A stretch of DNA of 17,109 nt. It comes from Bacillota bacterium. Its GTDB lineage: Bacteria > Bacillota > Clostridia > Oscillospirales > Oscillospiraceae. Below the pieces are notes generated by a model. The model was not told the origin of the DNA, did no database searches, and worked only from the letters and a program-made list of their open reading frames with translations. This document shows positions 6,552 to 13,709 of this stretch, one piece after another (position 1 is the stretch's first letter; each line of letters opens with the position of its first letter). The DNA lies in assembly GCA_023402075.1 (NCBI GenBank), contig JAEXCS010000048.1, positions 1 to 17,109 on the forward strand, written 5' to 3'. The translations under genes were made by a program, and so were the position numbers.

Positions 6552-7565
6552 TCATTCATCCAGTAAAATTTTTTGCACACTGCCTCCCTCCCACAGTTTT
6601 CCTGGAATCACGGCAGTACGGGGAAGCGTGGTTTTGGGCCGTTCAATTAGCTCAATCAACTGTTGTGCGGCTGTGGCACCGATCGTGTGGGTATCCTGAT
6701 GCAACGTGGTCAAAACTGGGTCCAGAACCTGCGACAGATGAATTCCATCGTAGCCAGCGACCGAAATATCCTCGGGAATCCGAAGCCCCCGCTGCCGTAT
6801 TTCTCCAATTCCGCCCAGAGCGGAAAAGTCATCCGGAAACAAAATGCAGCTTGGCGGCTGAGGCAGGTCCAACAGCGCTGCAGTCTGCTGCGCGCATACG
6901 CCCGCTTCGTGAAACGCACCTTGGCGCACATAAGCATCCGGAATCGTGATGCCCGCTTCCTCCGCCGCCTTGTAAAAGCCCACAAGACGAATTCGGCTGA
7001 CACCGGAAGGCGCACCGTATATGTAAGCAATTCGACGGTGTCCTTTGCTGTAAACATAGTTGAACAACTCCGTAATACCGCCCAAATTGTCGGACAGTAC
7101 GGCCATGTGTCCATCAAATACGTAGTCAATCGTAACCACAGGAAGCTGACTCGCCACCAGTTGCTGTACCTCCGAATCCGAAAAATCCGCACAGACAACC
7201 GCAACGCCGTCTACGTTTCGATAGATACAGTGATCGTAATAATTCATAGAGGCGTTGTTCGTATTGATAAATGTAATATCAAATCCCCGGGCCTCAGCTT
7301 CATTTTTCAGGCCCTCCAGAACAGCGGAGAAATATTCATGGGTTAAGCCGCTTCCTGCCTCGTCCTTAAACAAAACGCCGATATTATAGGTGCGCCGTGT
7401 CTTAAGGGAACGGGCCGCTGCATTGGGTCGATAGCCCAATTCCTCTGCTTTTCGGCAAACCCGCTCCCGGGTGGAGCGGCTGACATCACTGGCCCCGTTG
7501 AGAGCTTTGCTGACCGTGGCGGTCGATACGCCGCATGCTGCGGAGATATCCTTGATTGAAATCAT
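6552..7565 (-). CDS. LacI-family transcriptional repressor of the cellobiose locus
   Basis: The 337-residue protein starts with a classic LacI helix-turn-helix (IKDISAACGVSTATVSKALN, residues 4-23), followed by a hinge around 48-57 (NAAARSLKTR). The periplasmic-binding-protein-like effector domain spans about 60-330 (NIGVLF..., GYDGIHLSQ, TTLHQD). It is the first gene of the minus-strand operon and is transcribed away from the cellobiose phosphorylase gene. GGGGAGGGAG lies just before the ATG. Two identical candidate operators lie upstream, one 28 bp from its own start and one 27 bp from the phosphorylase start, so it probably represses both units and itself. The inducer is likely cellobiose or a cello-oligosaccharide (inferred). 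Confidence 0.94.
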   Translation of the reverse strand: MISIKDISAACGVSTATVSKALNGASDVSRSTRERVCRKAEELGYRPNAAARSLKTRRTYNIGVLFKDEAGSGLTHEYFSAVLEGLKNEAEARGFDITFINTNNASMNYYDHCIYRNVDGVAVVCADFSDSEVQQLVASQLPVVTIDYVFDGHMAVLSDNLGGITELFNYVYSKGHRRIAYIYGAPSGVSRIRLVGFYKAAEEAGITIPDAYVRQGAFHEAGVCAQQTAALLDLPQPPSCILFPDDFSALGGIGEIRQRGLRIPEDISVAGYDGIHLSQVLDPVLTTLHQDTHTIGATAAQQLIELIERPKTTLPRTAVIPGKLWEGGSVQKILLDE

Positions 7566-7592
7566 ATCTCCCTCCCCAGTAAAACTTATTTA

Positions 7593-7609
7593 AATCTTAA
7601 ACGTTTTCG
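7593..7609. promoter_or_regulatory. LacI-type operator, copy 1 (repressor/ABC operon side)
   Basis: AATCTTAAACGTTTTCG contains the AAACGTTT core with a central CG, the common form of LacI-family operators. Its imperfect dyad is CnnAAACGTTTnnG. The identical 17 bases recur at 7892-7908 in the same orientation. It lies 8 bp downstream of a predicted leftward -10 box, where a bound repressor would block transcription. Confidence 0.8.
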
Positions 7610-7616
7610 TATTTTC

Positions 7617-7645
7617 AGCATACAATGGCGTTTTCAATTTTTCAA
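7617..7645 (-). promoter_or_regulatory. Predicted promoter of the lacI-ABC operon
   Basis: On the minus strand, TTGAAA (7645-7640) and TATGCT (7622-7617) are separated by exactly 17 bp, about 50 bp before the repressor ATG and just upstream of operator copy 1. The hexamers are imperfect, but the spacing and the operator position fit. Confidence 0.5.
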
Positions 7646-7865
7646 GAGAATTTTGTTAAAAAAGCTATATTTTACATTATTTATAAATTCAATTTGTGCT
7701 ATTTGTACATTTCGCTGTATTTCGTTAGTTTCGTTCTATTCTAAAAGCTTTTTTAGCTTTTTCCCATTATCTTTTAAAGTAAAAATTTTAATTTAAAACA
7801 ATTGTTAATTTATTTCCAAAAACGCAGGCCTATTTTTCTCTTGATTTTTATAAATTTATGGCATA

Positions 7866-7894
7866 TTTTAATTATATATACTCATTTTTATAAT
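7866..7894 (+). promoter_or_regulatory. Predicted promoter of the cellobiose phosphorylase gene
   Basis: A perfect TATAAT at 7889-7894 has TTTTAA (7866-7871) 17 bp upstream as a weak -35 box. An alternative upstream pair is TTGATT (7841-7846) with TATTTT (7864-7869), also 17 bp apart. Operator copy 2 overlaps the last three bases of TATAAT. The surrounding spacer is very AT-rich. Confidence 0.65.
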
Positions 7895-7908
7895 CTTAAA
7901 CGTTTTCG
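7892..7908. promoter_or_regulatory. LacI-type operator, copy 2 (phosphorylase side)
   Basis: These 17 bases are identical to copy 1 (AATCTTAAACGTTTTCG), 299 bp away. The site overlaps the TATAAT and ends 27 bp before the phosphorylase ATG, a typical position for steric repression. Confidence 0.8.
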
Positions 7909-7935
7909 ACATTTCTTTTAAAGGCTGGTGTTTCC

Positions 7936-10371
7936 ATGCGTTATGGCAACTTTGACGATCAGCGCCGCGAATACGTAATCACCACACCCTTAACGCCTCT
8001 TCCTTGGATCAATTATCTAGGCAATCAGGATTTCTTTTCTCTCCGTTCCAACACCGGAGGCGGATATTCGTTTTTTCGGGATGCCAAGCTGCTGCGTCTG
8101 ACCCGCTACCGTTACAACAACAGTCCTGCCGACAGCAACGGACACTACTTCTACATTCAAGATAGCGGCACTGTCTGGAATCCGGGTTTTATGCCCACCA
8201 GAACGCCTTTAGAGCGATATAGCTGTCGTCATGGTCTGGGATACACAATTGTAGAGGGCTGCCGGAACGGCGTAAACGCTAAACAGGAAATATTTGTCCC
8301 GTTGGAAGACCCATGCGAAGTGACACGTCTGACGCTGACCAACAAATCCCTTGTAGAAAAGCACTTGGAGCTGTTTAGTCTGGTGGAGTTTTGCCTGTGG
8401 AACGCATTGGAGGATATGAGCAATTTTCAGCGCAACTTCTCCACCGGCGAGATAGAGGTAGAGGGTTCCGCTATCTATCACAAAACGGAATATCGTGAGC
8501 GGCGCGATCATTATGCAGTTTTTGGTGTCAACGCTCCTATTGCCGGTTTTGATACCGACCGGGATGCCTTTTGCGGTACTTGCCGGGGCTTTTCCGATCC
8601 CGAAACCGTGTATATCGGACAAAGCCATCATTCGATTGCCTACGGCTGGGCCCCAATAGGAAGTCATCATATTCACATTGATTTGCAGCCCGGTGAACAG
8701 CGCAGCCTGATTTTCCTGCTGGGCTACTGTGAAAATTGCAAGGGCGAAAAGTTCTCCGCTCCCGGTGTCATCAACAAAACCCCTGCGATGCGTCTGCTGG
8801 AAAAATACCGCACTGACGCGCAGGTAGATCAGGCACTGGACGCCCTGCATGACTACTGGGACAAACTGTTGGGGCACTTTGTTTTGTCTTCCAACGACAA
8901 AAAGCTTAATCGGATGGTGAACATCTGGAACCAATATCAGTGCATGATTACATTTAATATGAGTCGCAGCGCCAGCTATTTTGAAAGCGGACTTGGCCGG
9001 GGGATGGGATTTCGGGATTCCTGTCAGGACCTGCTTGGCTTTGTCCATCTGGTACCCGAGCGTGCCAGAGCGCGCATTCTGGACATTGCTGCCACCCAGT
9101 TCCCTGATGGCAGCACCTATCATCAATACCAGCCCTTGACCAAGCGAGGCAATGCCGACATTGGCTCAGGTTTCAACGACGATCCGCTGTGGCTGATTGC
9201 GGGTGTCTCTGCCTATCTGCGTGAAACGGGGGATTTCTCGGTTTTGGCGGAGTCCTGCGCTTTTAATAACGACCCAGCCACGGCCGCGCCGCTGCTTGAG
9301 CATTTGCGGCGCAGTTTCCAGTTCACCGTAGAGCACATCGGGCCCCACGGTCTGCCGCTGATTGGGCGTGCAGACTGGAATGACTGTCTGAATCTCAATT
9401 GTTTTTCTCACGAGCCTGGAGAGAGTTTCCAGACCTTCGGTCCCTCCGACGGACCCGTGGCGGAAAGTGTGCTTATTGCGGGAATGTTTGTACTCTTCGG
9501 CGGAGAATACGCTGAAATCTGCCGGCATTTAAGCCTTGCGGACGAAGCTGCCCGCGCGGAAAAGGAAATCCTTCGCATGAAAAAAACAGTTTTATCCACA
9601 GGCTGGGACGGCAACTGGTTTCTCCGCGCCTATGATGCCGCTTCTCAGCCAGTGGGCAGTTGTTCTTGTTCCGAGGGGCAGATTTATATCGAACCCCAAG
9701 GAATGTGTGTTATGGCAGGGATCGGACTGGAGGACGGTCGGGCTCATCAAGCTTTGGAAAGCGTCCACGAACGATTGGATAGTGAATATGGCATTGTACT
9801 GCTTCAGCCAGCCTATACTGCCTATCATCCGGAGCTAGGAGAGATTTCTTCTTATCCGCCGGGATATAAGGAAAACGCAGGGATCTTCTGCCACGTCAAT
9901 CCCTGGGTCAGCTGTGCAGAGACAATTTTAGGCCACGGCACGCGCGCCTTCGAGGTCTACCGCCGCACCTGCCCCGCCTGGCAGGAAGACCACAGCGAGA
10001 TTCGCCGTACCGAGCCATATGTCTATTGCCAGATGGTGGCTGGCAAGGACGCGCCCACCTTTGGCGAAGGAAAAAACAGCTGGCTCACAGGCACGGCGGC
10101 TTGGTCTTTTGTCAACATCAGCCAGTATATTTTAGGCATCCAGCCTACGCTGGACGGCCTGCGGGTGGATCCCTGCCTCCCCGCCGATATGCCGGGATTT
10201 ACCATTACCCGTATTTATCGTGGGGCAACATACCACATCACCGTAGACAATTCCGCCGGTGCTGAGCGCGGCGTAAGTTCCGTAACCATAAATGGCAGGC
10301 CTCAAGCCGGTACTCTTTTGCCACTGCTTCCTCCAGGTGGTGATGCAGAGATTCTGGTTACATTGAAATGA
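7936..10371 (+). CDS. cbp: Cellobiose phosphorylase (GH94)
   Basis: This 811-residue cytoplasmic enzyme cleaves cellobiose with phosphate to alpha-glucose-1-phosphate and glucose, saving one ATP relative to hydrolysis. Recalled against clostridial cellobiose phosphorylases, it is the same length and very similar throughout: FDDQRREYVIT and PWINYLGNQDFFSL near the N-terminus, EFCLWNALEDMSNFQRNFST at 151-170, YHKTEYRERRDHYA at 181-194, and GRGMGFRDSCQDLLGFVH at 354-371. The catalytic acid is D483 in RADWNDCLN (478-486). GPHGLPLIGRADWND and the C-terminal GEGKNSWLTGTAAW are also present. Domain order is an N-terminal beta-sandwich, a linker, an (alpha/alpha)6 barrel and a C-terminal beta-sheet. 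The ATG has AAAGG about 12 bases upstream. It is divergent from the sugar importer and shares its operator. Cellodextrin or laminaribiose phosphorylase are less likely alternatives. Confidence 0.95.
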   Translation: MRYGNFDDQRREYVITTPLTPLPWINYLGNQDFFSLRSNTGGGYSFFRDAKLLRLTRYRYNNSPADSNGHYFYIQDSGTVWNPGFMPTRTPLERYSCRHGLGYTIVEGCRNGVNAKQEIFVPLEDPCEVTRLTLTNKSLVEKHLELFSLVEFCLWNALEDMSNFQRNFSTGEIEVEGSAIYHKTEYRERRDHYAVFGVNAPIAGFDTDRDAFCGTCRGFSDPETVYIGQSHHSIAYGWAPIGSHHIHIDLQPGEQRSLIFLLGYCENCKGEKFSAPGVINKTPAMRLLEKYRTDAQVDQALDALHDYWDKLLGHFVLSSNDKKLNRMVNIWNQYQCMITFNMSRSASYFESGLGRGMGFRDSCQDLLGFVHLVPERARARILDIAATQFPDGSTYHQYQPLTKRGNADIGSGFNDDPLWLIAGVSAYLRETGDFSVLAESCAFNNDPATAAPLLEHLRRSFQFTVEHIGPHGLPLIGRADWNDCLNLNCFSHEPGESFQTFGPSDGPVAESVLIAGMFVLFGGEYAEICRHLSLADEAARAEKEILRMKKTVLSTGWDGNWFLRAYDAASQPVGSCSCSEGQIYIEPQGMCVMAGIGLEDGRAHQALESVHERLDSEYGIVLLQPAYTAYHPELGEISSYPPGYKENAGIFCHVNPWVSCAETILGHGTRAFEVYRRTCPAWQEDHSEIRRTEPYVYCQMVAGKDAPTFGEGKNSWLTGTAAWSFVNISQYILGIQPTLDGLRVDPCLPADMPGFTITRIYRGATYHITVDNSAGAERGVSSVTINGRPQAGTLLPLLPPGGDAEILVTLK

Positions 10372-10382
10372 ACAAAAATGTT

Positions 10383-10428
10383 GACCTCGGGCATGCTTGC
10401 ACCAGCATGCCCGAGGTCTTGCATATTT
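10383..10428 (+). terminator. Terminator of the cellobiose phosphorylase gene
   Basis: GACCTCGGGCATGCT (10383-10397) pairs perfectly with AGCATGCCCGAGGTC (10404-10418) around a 6-base loop. It is followed by TTGCATATTT. It starts about 11 bases after the stop codon. Confidence 0.92.
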
Positions 10429-11087
10429 ATTAACAACGGAGCCACGTCCATTTTATTATATAAGGCCTGTGAAAAGTAAGAAACCGCAAAAATGAATTCG
10501 ATTCCGCATTCTCGCCCCCGCCCCACTTTAGACAGACGCGTTGCAACTTTACTATGTGCGGATTTCGTCCTGCAACGCGACGAAAGGGGTATCTCTATTT
10601 CTTAATAAATCACTTGTTTAATTCGAGAATATTATGAGCCTTATTTTGTATAAATTGACAACGTCCAGAATACAAAAAGGATGGTAATATATAGCAAGGT
10701 TACAAGAAAAATCCGGAAATTCATTTGAATAATGTCCATTATGCACGAAGTGAGAACGAGTGGAGTGCCGGGATGGCGTTTTCCTTTTGAAACTGCTCCA
10801 TGGCTTTTTGAAATACCGAGTGCCTGACCAAAGTCCTCATAAGCAAAGACGGAAAGAAAATCTGCACACAGCTCTGCGGCACGCCCTAAATACTGCTGCA
10901 CTGTCTCTCTTTCGTGTCACTCCACATTGCCGGATTTTCAAAGGCACGAGGATGCCTCCCTTACTAAGATGCTCTTCACCATCAGCTTGGATGGTATTAC
11001 GGATCAGGCCTCCTTGATGCCCCCTCACGGGGCGTGACTTGAAACAACGGCAAAGCCGCAGGAAACAGAGAGGAACAGGATTGCGGC
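10429..11087. other. Long intergenic region with inverted repeats, no supported gene
   Basis: About 660 bp carry no gene I can support on either strand. Short open frames (minus 10901-10641, minus 11106-10837, plus 10760-11017) overlap each other in different frames and show no known family or good ribosome site. The minus 10901-10641 frame ends in a hydrophobic stretch but is otherwise unrecognised. Visible structure includes CGCGTTGCA/TGCAACGCG at 10537-10579, an overlapping TTTCGTC/GACGAAA pair (10563-10585), GCCCC/GGGGC near 11020-11035, and an 11-bp bulged stem 11049-11092. It could be a degraded gene or contain a non-coding RNA. Confidence 0.5.
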
Positions 11088-11116
11088 TTGCCAAGAACTT
11101 GTCCATGTGTTATAAA
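11088..11116 (+). promoter_or_regulatory. Predicted promoter of the GntR regulator gene
   Basis: TTGCCA (11088-11093) and TATAAA (11111-11116) are 17 bp apart, about 100 bp before the ATG of the regulator. The -35 box overlaps the 3' arm of the 11049-11092 stem. Confidence 0.6.
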
Positions 11117-11138
11117 ATGAAAAAGCAACCTATGCAGA

Positions 11139-11190
11139 CGGGATGTAAAACAGATCAAAAACTTGATTTTTGACAGGTGAACACATCCCG
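11139..11190 (+). promoter_or_regulatory. Nested inverted repeats in the GntR gene leader
   Basis: An outer pair CGGGATGT (11139-11146) and ACATCCCG (11183-11190) encloses an inner pair TCAAAAA (11155-11161) and TTTTTGA (11167-11173). Both pairs are perfect. They lie between the predicted promoter and the ribosome site (GAGAGGAG). They could fold as an RNA leader, or the inner dyad could be a protein-binding site for autoregulation. Confidence 0.5.
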
Positions 11191-11214
11191 AAGAGAGGAG
11201 AATAGCGGAGAATC

Positions 11215-11883
11215 ATGTTGGAAAAACAGTTGCCGTATAAGCACAAAGTTTATAAAATTCTAAAAAACGAAATATTGAGTGGTCATTACAAGCCCGGCGA
11301 CGTGCTGAATGAACGGAAGCTGTCCGAAAATCTGGGCATTAGCCGCACCCCTGTTCGGGAGGCGCTTCAAATGCTGGAACAAGATGGATGGCTACAGATT
11401 GAGACTTACAAGGGCGCGGTGGTTCGGGAGTTCGACTGGCGCTATATGCAGGAAACGGCGCATATCCGATCCGCGCTGGAAGTCTGCGCCATTGAGGGCG
11501 CGGCAGCGCAAATTACCGAGAGTGACCTTGCCCTGTTGGAGCAGATTCAAAAAGAACAGCAAAAAGTGCTGGAAAATTTTGATTTGGAAGCGTTTATTAT
11601 GCAGGACCGACGGTTTCACACCTGCCTGTATGAGCTTAGCGGCAATCAGCAGCTCATCCGCCTGTTGGAAAATTATTATGATATTTTTCGTTTTCTGGGG
11701 ACACAGGCTGTTATGAATTCGGTGGAGCGGCGGCTTACCACACTTCAAGAGCATCAGGCCATTTTAGACGCGCTGAAGTGCCGCGACACCGCAGAGGCCG
11801 TGCAGGCTATGAAAGCCCATATGCGCCATACGGAGGAAAACATGCAAAATCACCGTGCCCATACACTGTCGGCGGAGAACTGA
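11215..11883 (+). CDS. GntR-family regulator, FCD (FadR C-terminal) subfamily
   Basis: The 222-residue protein has an N-terminal winged helix (about 10-70) containing GDVLNERKLSENLGISRTPV and REALQMLEQDGWL, diagnostic of GntR regulators. The FCD ligand domain (about 78-210) keeps the likely metal/ligand residues D131, H135 (DRRFH), H180 (EHQAI) and H202 (AHMRH). The subfamily usually senses organic acids. The ATG follows GAGAGGAG and GCGGAG. It is separated from the nitrilase-TRAP operon by 275 bp with its own promoter and a GntR-type operator, so it most likely controls that operon. A weak hairpin (AGACC/GGTC near 11910-11930, then CTTTTT) may end its transcript. Confidence 0.93.
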   Translation: MLEKQLPYKHKVYKILKNEILSGHYKPGDVLNERKLSENLGISRTPVREALQMLEQDGWLQIETYKGAVVREFDWRYMQETAHIRSALEVCAIEGAAAQITESDLALLEQIQKEQQKVLENFDLEAFIMQDRRFHTCLYELSGNQQLIRLLENYYDIFRFLGTQAVMNSVERRLTTLQEHQAILDALKCRDTAEAVQAMKAHMRHTEENMQNHRAHTLSAEN

Positions 11884-12040
11884 AAAAGACAGATTTATTA
11901 AAATAAAAACAGACCAAACATCGTACGGTCGTCTTGCGCCTTTTTCGCCTTGGTTCTTTGTATAAAATGTGAAATATGGATGCACTTTTTGACTGATATA
12001 ATAATTTTTACAAAATCAATGGTGAATTTTTAGTGCTTTA

Positions 12041-12069
12041 TTGACAGATTCCGGGTTATGTGATATTTT
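12041..12069 (+). promoter_or_regulatory. Promoter of the nitrilase-DUF2848-TRAP operon
   Basis: A consensus TTGACA (12041-12046) lies 17 bp from TATTTT (12064-12069), about 90 bp before the first gene of the operon. Nothing else gene-like is seen in the 275-bp spacer. Confidence 0.75.
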
Positions 12070-12081
12070 TTTAATCATTAA

Positions 12082-12106
12082 TTGGTATACCAAATACCAT
12101 ATACCA
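12082..12106. promoter_or_regulatory. GntR/FCD operator candidate
   Basis: TTGGTATACCAA (12082-12093) is a perfect palindrome of the TGGTnnnACCA type bound by FCD-subfamily GntR regulators such as UxuR/ExuR. Additional half-sites TACCA at 12096-12099 and 12102-12106 may give a second, weaker site. The operator begins 12 bp after the -10 box, where binding would block the promoter. Confidence 0.78.
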
Positions 12107-12158
12107 GTTTTAAAACGAGCCGTCGGCCAACCCCGTCGGCAAAATAGGGAGGATTTTC

Positions 12159-12947
12159 ATGAAAGTCAGCATGATCCAAATGGATATGAAGCTGGGCGCA
12201 CCGGAAGAAAACTTTGCCCATGCCGTGGAACTGGTTCGTCAAGCTGCTCTTGCGAAGCCGGATGTCATTACTTTGCCAGAGACATGGAACGTGGGCTTTT
12301 TCCCAAAAGAAAACTTGGATGCGCTGGCGGATCAGGACTGTGTCCGTGTAATAGAAACCTTTTCCGCCTTAGCGGCAGAGCACCGCGTCAATCTCATTGC
12401 CGGTTCCGTAGCCAATCGAAAACCTGACGGAAAGGTGTACAACACGGCCTGCGTCTTCGACCGTACGGGCGCCCTGATTGCCCAATATGATAAGGTTCAC
12501 CTGTTCAGCCCCTCTGGCGAGCACACCTATTTCCAGCACGGAGAGAACGCCTGCAATTTTAAACTGGACGGAATTCCATGTAGTCTGGTCATCTGCTATG
12601 ACATCCGTTTTCCCGAGCTGATACGCACGGAAATGCTGCGGGGTTCCAAAGTGCAGTTTGTCGTTTCCCAGTGGCCGGAGGCCCGGACGCTGCACTGGGA
12701 CACCCTGAATCGCGCACGGGCGATTGAGAGCCAATGCTACCTTTCCTGCACCAATTCCGTGGGTACCGCCGGAAACATCAAGTGCTGCGGTCACTCTGCC
12801 GTATATGCTCCCATGGGCGAGTGCCTGATTTTGGGCGGCGGCGACGAGCAAATACTTACTGCCGAGATGGATATTTCCGCCGTAGAGCAAGTACGCGGCA
12901 GTATTAATGTCTACCGCGACCGAATTCCACAGGCCTATCATATCTGA
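12159..12947 (+). CDS. Carbon-nitrogen hydrolase (nitrilase superfamily, omega-amidase-like)
   Basis: This 262-residue cytoplasmic hydrolase has the family triad: E41 (ITLPETWNVGFF), K112 (AQYDKVHLF) and C146 (SLVICYDIRFPE). The ETWNVGFFP and ICYDIRFPELIR contexts recall the omega-amidase/YafV-MtnU branch, which hydrolyses terminal amides of alpha-keto acids such as ketoglutaramate. The exact substrate cannot be set from sequence. Length is normal for the family. GGGAGG precedes the ATG. It is the first gene of the operon that continues with DUF2848 and TRAP transporter genes, so its substrate may be imported by that transporter or made from the imported compound. Confidence 0.9.
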   Translation: MKVSMIQMDMKLGAPEENFAHAVELVRQAALAKPDVITLPETWNVGFFPKENLDALADQDCVRVIETFSALAAEHRVNLIAGSVANRKPDGKVYNTACVFDRTGALIAQYDKVHLFSPSGEHTYFQHGENACNFKLDGIPCSLVICYDIRFPELIRTEMLRGSKVQFVVSQWPEARTLHWDTLNRARAIESQCYLSCTNSVGTAGNIKCCGHSAVYAPMGECLILGGGDEQILTAEMDISAVEQVRGSINVYRDRIPQAYHI

Positions 12948-13016
12948 GCCCCTGCTGTCCGGAATCATGCAATGCACACATGACCGGACGCTTAAAATAG
13001 AGAAGGAGAAACGATC

Positions 13017-13709
13017 ATGAGCTATATGACCTTTACCTTGCAGGCAAGCGGCAAAGAAGTGCCCCTGACCTTGGAGTACGAGCGTGTTTTTGCAATCGGC
13101 TACGCGGGCCGAAACATAGAGAAAACGATGGAACACATTAAGGAGCTGGAACGTGATCTGGGTGTTCCCGCGCCGAAAAAAATCCCCACGATCTTTCAGT
13201 GCGGTAACTATGTCCTGACGCAAGAGAAGGATTTGGCTTTCTTGGGGAAGAAGACCTGCGGCGAAGTGGAATACGTCATCGTGATAAAGGACGGAAAAAT
13301 CTACATAGGACTTGGCAGCGACCACACCGACCGGGAGCTGGAGGCGCAGAGCGTCCCCAAGGCGAAGCAAATCTGTGCAAAGCCCATATGCCCGGTTCTG
13401 TGGGATTATGAGGAGCTGAAAGACCACTGGGACGACGTCAGCCTGAACTCATGGCAAACCGTGGACGGCAGAGAACTCCCCTATCAGAAGGGCACTCTGG
13501 CGGACATCTTGCCGGTGGATACCATCTTGGGCGAGTTGAACAGCCGCGTGGGCAATATCAATAACTGCGTGATTTTTTCCGGTACGGTACCGGTTTTGGA
13601 CGGGTTTCACTATGGCTCCAATTTCCGCTATGAGATGGTGGATGAAGTGTTGGGCAGAAAGCTAGCATCCGATTACAATGTAATCGCAATTAGTGAAGAG
13701 GAGCGATAA
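13017..13709 (+). CDS. DUF2848 family protein
   Basis: The 230-residue protein matches, from memory, the DUF2848 family: AIGYAGRN near the N-terminus, a GEVEYVIVIKDGKIYIGLGS core followed by DHTDRELEA (about 81-110), KQICAKPICPVLWDYEELKDHW, and a C-terminal FSGTVPVLDG. No catalytic role is established. The family is often found near amidases and acid transporters, and its pattern faintly recalls fumarylacetoacetate-hydrolase-like proteins (my inference). AGAAGGAG lies before the ATG. The gene starts 69 bp after the hydrolase gene; that gap has a weak GTCCGG/CCGGAC pair (12957-12989). The stop overlaps the start of the TRAP binding protein by one base (TAATG), so the two are translationally coupled. 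Confidence 0.85.
   Translation: MSYMTFTLQASGKEVPLTLEYERVFAIGYAGRNIEKTMEHIKELERDLGVPAPKKIPTIFQCGNYVLTQEKDLAFLGKKTCGEVEYVIVIKDGKIYIGLGSDHTDRELEAQSVPKAKQICAKPICPVLWDYEELKDHWDDVSLNSWQTVDGRELPYQKGTLADILPVDTILGELNSRVGNINNCVIFSGTVPVLDGFHYGSNFRYEMVDEVLGRKLASDYNVIAISEEER

Noticed and set aside
8209..9126. Minus-strand open frame of 305 codons inside the phosphorylase gene
   Set aside because: It is a shadow of the GH94 gene, whose catalytic motifs and full length are clear.
10641..10901. Minus-strand 86-codon frame with a hydrophobic C-terminus
   Set aside because: No ribosome site, no recognised family and overlap with other short frames; kept only as part of the unexplained spacer.
12369..13427. 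Long minus-strand open frame opposite the nitrilase and DUF2848 genes
   Set aside because: It crosses two well-supported genes and their intergenic ribosome site; no family features.
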